A stretch of 64,000 bases of DNA from Proteiniphilum saccharofermentans. GTDB lineage: Bacteria > Bacteroidota > Bacteroidia > Bacteroidales > Dysgonomonadaceae. The translations under genes and the position numbers were made by a program. The notes under the pieces were generated by a model. It had not been told where the DNA came from. It did not search any database and was given only the letters and a program-made list of their open reading frames with translations. The DNA is taken from contig NZ_LT605205.1 of NCBI RefSeq assembly GCF_900095135.1, positions 372,001-436,000 of the forward strand, given 5' to 3'. The first letter of the stretch is position 1; each line of letters starts with the position of its first letter. Positions 52,182-61,539 of the stretch are shown here, in pieces.

Positions 52182-53606
52182 TTATTTATTGAAAATAGCT
52201 TCGTAATGAGGGATGGGATCAAAAATGCCTCCCCCATTGTTGAAATATTCGTCGTTAGTATAATAAAACCCCTCTTTCACACCCACCCATGAAGCATCAT
52301 GCTGTGGAAAATATTGCTGCATTTTATTCCAATTTACATAGTTTTGATGCCCGTTGCTCTCCACCAAGCCTAAATTTCCCAAGCCGGGAAATGATTTAAG
52401 CCGTGCAGCAATATTCTTATTCCATTCTACCAGCACTGGATTGACTGTCAGGTCAGCACAGAAACAGGGAATACCCCTATCTGTGGCAGCTTTGGCTATT
52501 TTCATTGTCATACTGAGTGTTTTTGCGATGGGTTTGAGTGCTATTGCTTTGTATCCCATCTGAATCCGCTCGATGGTATCTTTATCGGTATGCGCACTTT
52601 CATCCGCCGCTAAGCGTATAGGGATATCTGACACATCTATTTCCATCTTCTCAGGAAAAGGTTCTTCGATCATCACAATTTGATCGAATGCTCCAATTTT
52701 CCCGGCATAATCTAAAAATCTGTTGAACATATCTTTTGATTCATACCTGCCGTTGGCATCGAAGTAATAAGGCAATTTCTCATTTTCTGTGTAGGGAGTC
52801 CGGATATCTTTCAATATGTTGTGTATTTCCCGAAGCCGGTTTTTATCTTTCTCAAGCATTTCCTGCTGGGTACCCGCTTGCCCGATTTTTATTTTCATAA
52901 AGAAGTATCCCATATCCACTTCTTTTCTGAGTCCTTCAGGATTTACATTATAGGAAATCAGGGGAATTGCAGCCAGCTTCGCATGTTTTTCCGAGAACGT
53001 GGATTGGAACTCCTGAGGTATCAATCTGTCAAAATTAGTAATCCCATTCTCTTTTGCATAAAGGAGCCAGAGGGCATTATCGACCGATACCAGGGCATTC
53101 AGCGCAAATGTTTTACGAAGGTCAGGATTGGACGTTACCAATTTTCCATATTTATAAATTTCTTCAAATAACGGATCAATCAAATCCATAGGAGAACTAA
53201 ACGAAACTTTATTAAGCAGATGAAGTGCCCGCTCTGTCAAGGCATACATATAGGTATTCCCTCCTGCTTCAGAATGGGAGGAGAAAATTTTTTCATCCGA
53301 CCACAAAACACTTTGTGTTCCCAACCCGATAGCATGTTTACCGTTCTCACTCTGCAGATAACTGATAGCTTGCCATAACTCCGAGAGGTATCCACCTTTA
53401 AACCCGAAAGGACTAATGAGCGGTTCCCGTTCGAATTGAGAACTGGTATGGGCAATTGTAATACTTCCTTGCAAAGACTGTAGAGAATCTGCATATGAGG
53501 ATGTATCTGCTTCTTTATTTGTAGTCTGCATGCAACCTGAATTCAGAATGGAGATTCCGCCTAACGCTCCGATACTGCTTAATATAAATTGTCTTCGAGA
53601 TGTCAT
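52182..53606 (-). CDS. Exported enolase-superfamily lipoprotein (dipeptide-epimerase-like motifs)
   Basis: This 474-residue protein has a Tat-like start (TSRRQFILSS) and a lipobox (LNSGC, C25), a rare combination. The mandelate-racemase/muconate-type barrel shows K238-x-K240 (FMKIKIG), metal ligands D283 (YFDANG), E314 (VMIEEP) and D335 (AADES), and K358 (IALKPIAK). The K-x-K plus distal K pattern is that of the MLE/dipeptide-epimerase and o-succinylbenzoate-synthase subgroup, rather than acid-sugar dehydratases. It may racemise or dehydrate a released fragment. It is separated from SusD by a very strong hairpin. Confidence 0.8.
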   Translation of the reverse strand: MTSRRQFILSSIGALGGISILNSGCMQTTNKEADTSSYADSLQSLQGSITIAHTSSQFEREPLISPFGFKGGYLSELWQAISYLQSENGKHAIGLGTQSVLWSDEKIFSSHSEAGGNTYMYALTERALHLLNKVSFSSPMDLIDPLFEEIYKYGKLVTSNPDLRKTFALNALVSVDNALWLLYAKENGITNFDRLIPQEFQSTFSEKHAKLAAIPLISYNVNPEGLRKEVDMGYFFMKIKIGQAGTQQEMLEKDKNRLREIHNILKDIRTPYTENEKLPYYFDANGRYESKDMFNRFLDYAGKIGAFDQIVMIEEPFPEKMEIDVSDIPIRLAADESAHTDKDTIERIQMGYKAIALKPIAKTLSMTMKIAKAATDRGIPCFCADLTVNPVLVEWNKNIAARLKSFPGLGNLGLVESNGHQNYVNWNKMQQYFPQHDASWVGVKEGFYYTNDEYFNNGGGIFDPIPHYEAIFNK

Positions 53607-53649
53607 CGTGAGATAAATCGAAAAATAGTGATCTTGTTGTTTGAATATA

Positions 53650-53693
53650 TATCTGTAAAGTTGTGGGAAAGAGATCCCACAACTTTACAGATA
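53650..53693 (-). other. 19-bp perfect hairpin between SusD and the enolase-superfamily gene
   Basis: A 19-bp stem without mismatch (53650-53668, 53675-53693) and a 6-nt loop lie 5 bp behind the SusD stop. No T-run follows on the minus strand. It is well placed to guard the 3' end of susCD mRNA and lower expression of the genes behind it. Confidence 0.75.
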
Positions 53694-53697
53694 ATGG

Positions 53698-55428
53698 CTA
53701 ATCAATTCCTTCCCAGCCCGGATTCTGGGTTAGATTCGGATTTAATACTAATTCAGAGATTGGGATGGAGTTCAGATAGTCTCTACCGGGTACGAATCCA
53801 TATCCATTTGGTACAGCCTTTTGAAACGGATCTAAAAATCCGTCTTCATCCACAGGGAATGGATTAACTGCTAACTGTGATGCTTTGAATCCTTTAGGTC
53901 TTTTCCCTATAATCAATTCATCAGCTGCCGCCCAACGGGCAATATCGCCCCAACGGTATCCTTCACATGCAAGCTCAATGCGTCTTTCCCGTCTGATTTC
54001 GTTGATAAGAGGTGAAAGTGTGGGAAAATCCCAATCCGGATCTGTAACAATATTATCCATTTTCAGATCTGGCATTCCTACCCTCTTTCTTAGTTTATTG
54101 ATACTTATGTCGATGTCTTGCTGGGTAATGGTGCCAAGTTCTGCTTTGGCTTCGGCAAAATTTAAAAGGGCTTCCGCATATCTGTAGATGATGCCCGGAG
54201 ATTCTTCATATTGCTGCACATGGTAATTCATATCAGGGTTGTATCCTTTAATATTGATATATCCTCCGGGTGAATTATGTGCTGCATTTGTGTTCAACTT
54301 GTTATAAACTTGTTCCCAATATTCAACAGTACCGTCTTTGTGTATCCGCCATACTCCATCATGGGGTGCGATATTTTGAAAAAATCGAGGATCTCTGTTC
54401 TTCATTTCATCTTTCAGAGTTTCATGTCCTTCAAACAAAGGGCTTACACTGATCGGTTTTCCGTCAATACAGAGATAGGAATCAGCAAGTTGCTTTGTTA
54501 TTGAATTATCATTTGGAAATTCCATCCTGTGATTTCGATCATTTGTGAAATCTTGATGCCCTTTTGTAATTTCATTGTTATATTCCCGCCAGAACATAAT
54601 TTCTTCATTATTAGAATAATCTTGTAATGCGAATAATTCGCGGTAATCATTCAATGGATCACCCGTAGTATAGATGTCATAAGGCCCTGATTCTATTAGT
54701 TCCAAAGCTGCCTGTGCCGCTTTCTGCAAATATTTTTCAGGATTTCCTCCTGGCACTCCGAAAGGAGTCCCTGCATGATATTTTTGCCAGGTGCCTTCAT
54801 AAAGAGCCACTCTACTCTGAATTAACAAAGCCATCCATTTATTTACACGCCCTTGTCCTTTAGTTTTATCCGTTGTAAGATACATGGCGGCTGAATCCAG
54901 GGCCAAGATGATATTAGTAGCCACTATATCACGCGAATCTCTGGGATTATATAACTCGGGGGAATCGGTTTGTAATGCATGGGTTATCCATTGTATATCA
55001 CCGTATTGCCGCAACATCGAATTGTAAGATAGCGCCCTAAAGAAATAGGCTTCTCCCAGATATTGCTGATAGTCTTTCAACTCATAGTTCTCCTCCACTT
55101 TTTTATAATTATCGAAGAAGTAATTAACGCGCCTGATCCAGCCAAAACCGATACTTCCACTGGTAGCTACTACCCGGGTTCCTTGCAAACGAGTGTTCAC
55201 GTTGGTACCTACCTGGTTGTCGCTGTCAAAGTCAGCTCCATGATTGGGGTATTTTGCAAAGTATGTGGTACTGTAAAAGCTATTCATATATGTCCTCAGG
55301 TCACTTGGAGTAGTAAAATAGCTTACCTCCCCAATCGCATCCAAAGGGTAACGGTTCAAAAAATCATCGTTACAAGATGTTAAGCCAATAATAAACAATA
55401 GGCTGAAATATAAATATATTCGTTTCAT
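53698..55428 (-). CDS. SusD/RagB family lipoprotein (region 4, pair 2)
   Basis: This 576-residue lipoprotein (GLTSC) has NDDFLNRYPLDAIGEVSYF, the helix motif LGEAYFFRALSYNSMLRQYG, and the C-terminal EIRRERRIELACEGYRWGDIARW ... NPNLTQNPGW. It partners the SusC gene that ends 18 bp upstream. Its sequence is clearly different from the pair-1 SusD, so the two systems should take different oligosaccharides. Confidence 0.93.
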   Translation of the reverse strand: MKRIYLYFSLLFIIGLTSCNDDFLNRYPLDAIGEVSYFTTPSDLRTYMNSFYSTTYFAKYPNHGADFDSDNQVGTNVNTRLQGTRVVATSGSIGFGWIRRVNYFFDNYKKVEENYELKDYQQYLGEAYFFRALSYNSMLRQYGDIQWITHALQTDSPELYNPRDSRDIVATNIILALDSAAMYLTTDKTKGQGRVNKWMALLIQSRVALYEGTWQKYHAGTPFGVPGGNPEKYLQKAAQAALELIESGPYDIYTTGDPLNDYRELFALQDYSNNEEIMFWREYNNEITKGHQDFTNDRNHRMEFPNDNSITKQLADSYLCIDGKPISVSPLFEGHETLKDEMKNRDPRFFQNIAPHDGVWRIHKDGTVEYWEQVYNKLNTNAAHNSPGGYINIKGYNPDMNYHVQQYEESPGIIYRYAEALLNFAEAKAELGTITQQDIDISINKLRKRVGMPDLKMDNIVTDPDWDFPTLSPLINEIRRERRIELACEGYRWGDIARWAAADELIIGKRPKGFKASQLAVNPFPVDEDGFLDPFQKAVPNGYGFVPGRDYLNSIPISELVLNPNLTQNPGWEGID

Positions 55429-55446
55429 AATATTACATGTTTTGAG

Positions 55447-58400
55447 TTAGAATGTTAAATTAATCCCTACGGAGAAAACTCTCGAAATAGGATAAATACG
55501 CCCTGCCTGATACCCATCATTTACGGGGTCGGATGCGATCGTTGTTTCCGGATCAAAATTGTCAGGCAGCTTGGTGAGAGTTAAGAGATTCTCTCCGGAT
55601 AGATAAATTCTTGCCCTTTGTAAAAATACTTTCTCCGAGATATGGGTTGGGAGTGTGTATCCGATTTGCAAACTCTTCAACCGAAGATAGGCTGCATTCA
55701 AGAGATATCTTGTCTGTACTTGCCTGTTTTTATTGGTTTGTGCTGAAAAATAGGGCTTTGCAAAATAGGCGTTTGTATTGGGACCTAATATATTAGTTTC
55801 GTCTGCCGGTCGCCAATAATCCATAGTCCATGAATTTTCATAAAGTCCGGAACTACCGGTAGCTGTTAACATACCCCAAAAAACTTGCATAGTGTTAGGT
55901 GGAAAATAATCTTGTTTTCCTATCCCTTGCCAGAACATGTTGAAGTCAAAATCTTTCCAGTTAAATCCTCCGGATATACTATAATTATAACGTGGTGTAG
56001 TGTTGCCAATCCGGGATAGATCGCCATAATCATTCAGGGTTCTGGTACCGTCATCAATTTTTCCATCACCATTCAAATCTTTATATTTGATATCACCAGG
56101 CCCCCATGTTGCATAGAACTTAGATTGGTTGGGTATTTCTTCTCCCTCTTCCTGTATAATGCCGTCGGTGGTATATCCCCAAATCTCACCTACCATTTTA
56201 CCCGGGTACCAAGTGTCGATCAATTCTTTTTCATTGAAATATTTTAGAATTTTTGCTCTACTATCCCCTAAACTCACTTTTACATCGTATGAGAAATCGG
56301 ATGAAATACGATCTCTCCAGGAAAGTATCAGTTCGAATCCTTTATTGGAGAGTTCGGCATTGTTTTTTTGAGGTGTACTAACTCCTAATTGGTATGGTAG
56401 TTGTTCGGTGGGTCCCAACATATTGCTTGTTACCCTATCGTACAATTCGAATGTCAGTTGCAATCGATTGTTCAAAAATCCGGCATCCACTCCAATATTG
56501 GTAGTAGTTATGGTTTCCCATGTTAGGTCACTGCTAATTAATCCGGGGGGATTTGCATATTGGGGTCTCTCTCCGTCGATGATCCAACTCAATTCAGTTC
56601 CTACGCCGATTGTGGATAAGTATGAGTAAAGACCAACATTCTGATTGCCGAGTGAACCGTATGAAGCTCTTATCTTGAGATTATTAACTGCGCTGTATAT
56701 GGGTTCCCAGAATTCTTCATTGGAGATGACATAACCTACAGAGGCAGACGGGAAGAATCCCCATCTGGTATCCGGTGAGAACCGAGAAGACCCGTTGTAC
56801 CTTGCACTTGCTTCCAGCAGGTATTTTTCTTTGTAGTTGTAATTAATACGACCAAAAACGCCCTGAGTCGCCCAATGATTCATACCATCTGTAACTGTTT
56901 TGTTTCCAAGCGCTGTTTTTAGAGAGGGAACTTCATCTGTGATCAGGCCCGTCCCTGATGCAGTTATTGATGTATTTTTCCTCTCCTCTTGCTCATATCC
57001 CAATAATCCCTTAAAATAATGATTGTCCCACGTAGCTTCATATGATGTGATGGCATTCACTAAAGAATAATTAGCCTGTGAATAACCTACTCCCCAACTG
57101 GATTCCGGTTTGCCGACATTACCGAACTGGCCGGTTCCCAATTCCACCATCACCGGTTTTGGATGTGAGAATGACCGTGTGTTAATCGCGTTATAGTTAT
57201 AGGAGAAACTGGTAACCCAACCCTTGATAGGCTCTAGATCAGCACCAAGGTTTACAAAAAAGTCTCCTGTTTCCCATTTATCCCTGCCAGAATCCTGCTG
57301 CCATCTAACGAGCGGACTTTGTATCGTTCCATTGATATTATACATTGGCATCATAGGGGCAAAGGTGAGCATTTCTCCAATCATATGCTCTCTCCCCACA
57401 GTGGTTTGTCCGACTGGATAATCCGACATCCCTTTGGCGTATTTAACCCCTGTCCTGACATTTAACCAGTCTGTTACTTGCGAATTTAAATTAGAAAGGA
57501 AATTGAATCTTTTATAATTATCATATCCATACCGGTAAATGCCATCCTGATCGACTAATCCACCGGATAGGTAATAATTTGTCCTTTCGCTACCTCCCGA
57601 TATATTGACATGGTGTTTCTGATTGAATGAGTGATCAGCAAGTAAAACCTTTGGCCAGTTATAATTGGCATTTCCATTTCGTCGTCCGGCCCAAATGTTA
57701 TCTATAGGATTTTCCGGGTCATACTCATAGGGAAAGGTGCCGTTCATGTAACCTTTTATCCGTTCCATTTGTTCGTCACTATATACCGGGGTTAGCCCTG
57801 CATTTGCATTTGCCTGGTTATAAGCTGTAGCCCATGTCAATGCATCCACAAAACTTGAAAAACGTACGGGGGTATTCATACCCAGGTTATTGCTGTATTC
57901 CACGTTAACCCGACCTTGCTTTCCTTTCTTAGTTGTAATAAGCACAACGCCAAATGGCGCTCTTGATCCATAAATAGCTGAAGCAGATGCATCTTTTAAT
58001 ACGGAGATACTTTCTATGGATTCAGGGTCGATGTTGTTGATATTGACTTCTACTCCATCCACCAGAATTAATGGAGCTGCGTTTGCATTAATTGAACCTA
58101 ACCCTCTAATATTCCATGTGGATGTAGCACCCGGTTCCCCACCACGCATGCCCATGGAGATATTTAAGTTAGGAGAAGCACCTTTAATCAAATCACTTAC
58201 AAGTACACCCGACCTGTTTTGGATTTCACTTCCTGAAATTGCGTCTACCGAACCAGTCAGAGTTACTTTCTTTTGTGTACCGTAACCCACGACTACAACT
58301 TCATCCAACTGGCTGGAGGACTCAGCCATGGTAATGTCCATATTTACTCTTCCGGCAATTGAGACTTCCATGGTTTCATATCCGATATAAGTCAGTTTCA

Positions 58401-58605
58401 ATGTCGCATTTCTATCCGAAACAGTTAGGTCGAACCTACCCTCAATATCGGTAACAGTCCCGTTTAAGGTTCCATTCTCTATAACATTTACCCCAATCAA
58501 GGGTTCTCCATTTGTGTCTGAAACTTTTCCCCGGACAGTAAAATCCTGAGAATAGGTATTCAGCGACACCAACGATACTAGTAAGAAAAAGAAAAATCTT
58601 TTCAT
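55447..58605 (-). CDS. SusC/RagA TonB-dependent transporter (region 4, pair 2)
   Basis: This 1052-residue importer has a signal peptide (FFFLLVSLVSLNTYSQ), regulatory domain (FTVRGKVSDTNGEPLIGVNVIENG), TonB box area (QLDEVVVVGYGTQKKV), plug (WNIRGLGSINANAAPLILVDG-like) and a barrel ending VGINLTF. The ATG at 58605 gives a correct signal peptide; an in-frame ATG 33 bp upstream would add a charged extension. It lies 92 bp after the double hydrolase. Confidence 0.94.
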   Translation of the reverse strand: MKRFFFFLLVSLVSLNTYSQDFTVRGKVSDTNGEPLIGVNVIENGTLNGTVTDIEGRFDLTVSDRNATLKLTYIGYETMEVSIAGRVNMDITMAESSSQLDEVVVVGYGTQKKVTLTGSVDAISGSEIQNRSGVLVSDLIKGASPNLNISMGMRGGEPGATSTWNIRGLGSINANAAPLILVDGVEVNINNIDPESIESISVLKDASASAIYGSRAPFGVVLITTKKGKQGRVNVEYSNNLGMNTPVRFSSFVDALTWATAYNQANANAGLTPVYSDEQMERIKGYMNGTFPYEYDPENPIDNIWAGRRNGNANYNWPKVLLADHSFNQKHHVNISGGSERTNYYLSGGLVDQDGIYRYGYDNYKRFNFLSNLNSQVTDWLNVRTGVKYAKGMSDYPVGQTTVGREHMIGEMLTFAPMMPMYNINGTIQSPLVRWQQDSGRDKWETGDFFVNLGADLEPIKGWVTSFSYNYNAINTRSFSHPKPVMVELGTGQFGNVGKPESSWGVGYSQANYSLVNAITSYEATWDNHYFKGLLGYEQEERKNTSITASGTGLITDEVPSLKTALGNKTVTDGMNHWATQGVFGRINYNYKEKYLLEASARYNGSSRFSPDTRWGFFPSASVGYVISNEEFWEPIYSAVNNLKIRASYGSLGNQNVGLYSYLSTIGVGTELSWIIDGERPQYANPPGLISSDLTWETITTTNIGVDAGFLNNRLQLTFELYDRVTSNMLGPTEQLPYQLGVSTPQKNNAELSNKGFELILSWRDRISSDFSYDVKVSLGDSRAKILKYFNEKELIDTWYPGKMVGEIWGYTTDGIIQEEGEEIPNQSKFYATWGPGDIKYKDLNGDGKIDDGTRTLNDYGDLSRIGNTTPRYNYSISGGFNWKDFDFNMFWQGIGKQDYFPPNTMQVFWGMLTATGSSGLYENSWTMDYWRPADETNILGPNTNAYFAKPYFSAQTNKNRQVQTRYLLNAAYLRLKSLQIGYTLPTHISEKVFLQRARIYLSGENLLTLTKLPDNFDPETTIASDPVNDGYQAGRIYPISRVFSVGINLTF

Positions 58606-58697
58606 ACACTCTTTCTTTGATAAAAAAACTTTGTCCATGTGATAAAGATTTAAAAATGTATAATTCTTTTTTATTTAATATGCTACTATTCTGGTAA

Positions 58698-61331
58698 TTA
58701 AATTTTTTTGATTTTTTTTGGCCACTTAAGATGCTCCTGCAAAAAAGGAATAGTTTTTACTCCATTGATAATATGTCCTCCCTCATGTAGATCAATATCC
58801 GTGAAGTCTCCTTTTCCTTGTTCATCGTAAAATTTATGGATTTTGGCATATTCGTGCTCAACCCATCCGGGAGGCGCTATGCCGTCCTTTTTCCCGTGTT
58901 CCACCATAAATGGTCGAGGAAATATAAGCCTATTAGCCATTTCTGCATCTTCAAGAGTATGTCCCCTGTTCCACATGGGCATTTCGGAATCAACATGAAA
59001 AACAAAACTTGTGGGAAAGTAAACCGATGATTTCTTTCTGGCACTTTCGTTAAAATAGGCGCAATTGATACTCAATGCATATTCCGGCATCATGGATGCA
59101 ATGAGGGATGCAGCCTGCCCCCCGATACTTTTTCCGTAGATAGCTATTCTATCCGGGTCAATAAATGGTAATGTCTGGAACCATCGTACTAATTGTTGGT
59201 GTTGCCTGCCTACAGTTGACCAAAGCGTGTTTTTAGAGGGTTTAGCTATCCTGTCGATCCATCTGAAACGAGTCTCACCCGTCCAGTTGCCGAAAGGGGT
59301 GAAAACCACAAATCCCATATCGGCCAATCGGCGCCCGATACCGTAATAGGTATTATTTTCGGTAAGTGCAGTATAAGGATTTCCACCCCTGCCATGTTGC
59401 ATTACCACTACCGGTCGTTTTTCATTTTGTTTTATACTTTTAGGAATAAGAAGAATCCCCCACATCTCTATATTGGGTAAAACATCCAATATTACTTCAT
59501 AACATACATATCCCGGTTGATCTTCAATTTGCCTGGTTCTAGGATTAATAGGTAAGAAATCCTGATAAGTCCATCCCACCATCTCTTCTTTAAAGAATGT
59601 GCGTAGTTGTTCCTGATCATTATTTTTCCACTCTTGCACAAATTCATCCCTGACATATTCACTATCTCTAAGCAGAAGTTGTGTATGTCCGACCATTTGT
59701 TCCACCATACGCCCCATCCGCGCGGTGAAATCAAAATTTGTACGGAGATCATCTGGAATTTCATCTGAAAGAGGACGGGGATTCTCATTCCCCATTAAAT
59801 GTATCAATGTATTTATCGCTTTTTGTGATCCGAAAGGCAAAGTTTGGTCTAAATCATTTTTTAACAATACACGTTTTCCTATATTCCCTGTCAATGAAAA
59901 AATGCGATGAAACTCTGATTCTACTTCTATGAAAGTATGTGTCCATAACTCACCGGGAGGTTCAATCTTATTTCCATTATTTTTATTTCCATCGTAAAAT
60001 GGTACCTGGCTGTATTCGATAATGAGCGAACGTGGAGCAATAAGACTGGCTATTTCCGCATCTCCAAATTCTTTTAATAGTCCCCATACATTCCGATAAA
60101 TAGGCTCTTTCCAAATCTCTTCTCTTGGAGCGAAATAACCACTTACAAGAGTAGCCTCCACACGGGTATCGAGTGCTGAGGTGTAGAAAGCCAAAAGCCC
60201 TCCTTCCCCGTAACCGGCGATTCCTATTTTTTGATCTTTACCTCTTTGTTGGTCAAACCAGTCAATCAGCGCCTCCATTTTCTGTATCTCGTAACCGGTA
60301 ACAGTTCGTCCCATTTCATGTGTTTGAGCATAGAGCCAGGATCGGGAGGATCTGTCGGTTCCTCGCGACCATCGATTCGATCGGTCAATGACAACGGGAA
60401 TTGCCACCGTATATCCATTTTCTACTAAACGACGGGCGAATTGTGAGTGATAATCGATACCCTCTTTTGTCCCGATAAGCGCTTCCGGTTCCTGATTTGC
60501 ATCGGGAATTGCAATTACAAAACCTTTAGATTTCTCCTTGGGTTCCAGTAAAAGTCCTTCTCCAAAAATTTTCTTTGGAACATCCAAAGCCGGCCAATCT
60601 TGTAAGGCCGGGCGGGGAATTATTTCTTTTAATACAGTCCAATAGACCTCACTGACGGTATATTTAACAGTTTCTGCCACTTTATTTGTTCTGGTCATAG
60701 ATACCGGTTCTCGTTTATCTATTGCCCCAAGAATATTTCTGAAGTTTTTACGGTTTAACTCAATGGAGGTACTATATGCTTCTTCAGTTGAAAGGTCTCT
60801 ATTCCAATATCGTTCCCTTTGAGATTTGAGATACTTTAATCGTTTCTCGTGAAATAATCGGACACCATCGATAATCTTCTCCCATTCCACCTTATTTTCC
60901 ATCAGATATGTGGAGGGCATTTGATCAGCTGAATAATATTCAGTGTTGAATATCCCAGGTTTAGGGAGTATTCCGAGTGTCAAGTCATTTATTTTGTCTG
61001 AGATACGGTAACTGAGTCGTTTAAAATGTTCTTTCTCGACAGTTAATGCTATTTCCGGGGAGTCAAGACTCTTGATTATGTATTGATTGGAGTCGATTTC
61101 TTTGACTGTAATCTTTAATTTTGAACCGGGGGGAATGTTTAGTGTAAAAACGCCATTTTTACCGGTAAATGTAGTTATTCCTATCTCTTCTAAAGTAACC
61201 TTTGCTCCATAGATGGGCTTACCGTCTAAGCCGTTTTGAACTTTACCGGTTATTTTAATCGAAGCACTTGTACTATTACAAATGACGAAAAATATGAATA
61301 AAAGAGAAAAAGTTAATCTATGGAAGGTCAT
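58698..61331 (-). CDS. Two-domain alpha/beta hydrolase, first domain apparently inactive
   Basis: This 877-residue exported protein has a signal peptide, a carboxypeptidase-regulatory-like beta domain (about 25-100), an alpha/beta hydrolase domain (about 255-510) and a second one (about 610-870). In the first domain the elbow reads G373-Y-G375-E-G377, with glycine where the nucleophile should be. The second has an intact elbow G733-K-S735-I-G737, acid D816 in KKDG and base H853 in GGHIING. So one catalytic centre, of acetyl-xylan-esterase/peptidase S9-like type, is expected, with a pseudo-enzyme domain at its side. It could remove ester groups from the glycan. Substrate unknown. Confidence 0.82.
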   Translation of the reverse strand: MTFHRLTFSLLFIFFVICNSTSASIKITGKVQNGLDGKPIYGAKVTLEEIGITTFTGKNGVFTLNIPPGSKLKITVKEIDSNQYIIKSLDSPEIALTVEKEHFKRLSYRISDKINDLTLGILPKPGIFNTEYYSADQMPSTYLMENKVEWEKIIDGVRLFHEKRLKYLKSQRERYWNRDLSTEEAYSTSIELNRKNFRNILGAIDKREPVSMTRTNKVAETVKYTVSEVYWTVLKEIIPRPALQDWPALDVPKKIFGEGLLLEPKEKSKGFVIAIPDANQEPEALIGTKEGIDYHSQFARRLVENGYTVAIPVVIDRSNRWSRGTDRSSRSWLYAQTHEMGRTVTGYEIQKMEALIDWFDQQRGKDQKIGIAGYGEGGLLAFYTSALDTRVEATLVSGYFAPREEIWKEPIYRNVWGLLKEFGDAEIASLIAPRSLIIEYSQVPFYDGNKNNGNKIEPPGELWTHTFIEVESEFHRIFSLTGNIGKRVLLKNDLDQTLPFGSQKAINTLIHLMGNENPRPLSDEIPDDLRTNFDFTARMGRMVEQMVGHTQLLLRDSEYVRDEFVQEWKNNDQEQLRTFFKEEMVGWTYQDFLPINPRTRQIEDQPGYVCYEVILDVLPNIEMWGILLIPKSIKQNEKRPVVVMQHGRGGNPYTALTENNTYYGIGRRLADMGFVVFTPFGNWTGETRFRWIDRIAKPSKNTLWSTVGRQHQQLVRWFQTLPFIDPDRIAIYGKSIGGQAASLIASMMPEYALSINCAYFNESARKKSSVYFPTSFVFHVDSEMPMWNRGHTLEDAEMANRLIFPRPFMVEHGKKDGIAPPGWVEHEYAKIHKFYDEQGKGDFTDIDLHEGGHIINGVKTIPFLQEHLKWPKKIKKI

Positions 61332-61539
61332 TTTTTTGAGGGTATTTATGAAAAAAATATTATCATTTTTTGTATTTCATATTATATTTTATATTGACAG
61401 GGCAAATTCCCTTATTTCTTTAATTTTTCCTTTGGAAAGGATCCACTAAAGCTTATAAGCCGATGGTATTCGGTTGCAAATTTGGATAAATTAATAATGC
61501 CTAAAGGTTGAGTTCCCGCAGTTAAATTCTCAAAAAACG
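61332..61539 (-). other. 208-bp AT-rich gap with the source sequence of the 44.3-kb duplicate
   Basis: No gene is seen. The part nearest the M20 stop (about 61455-61539) is the source-type copy of the downstream flank that recurs near 44345-44425. Confidence 0.6.
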
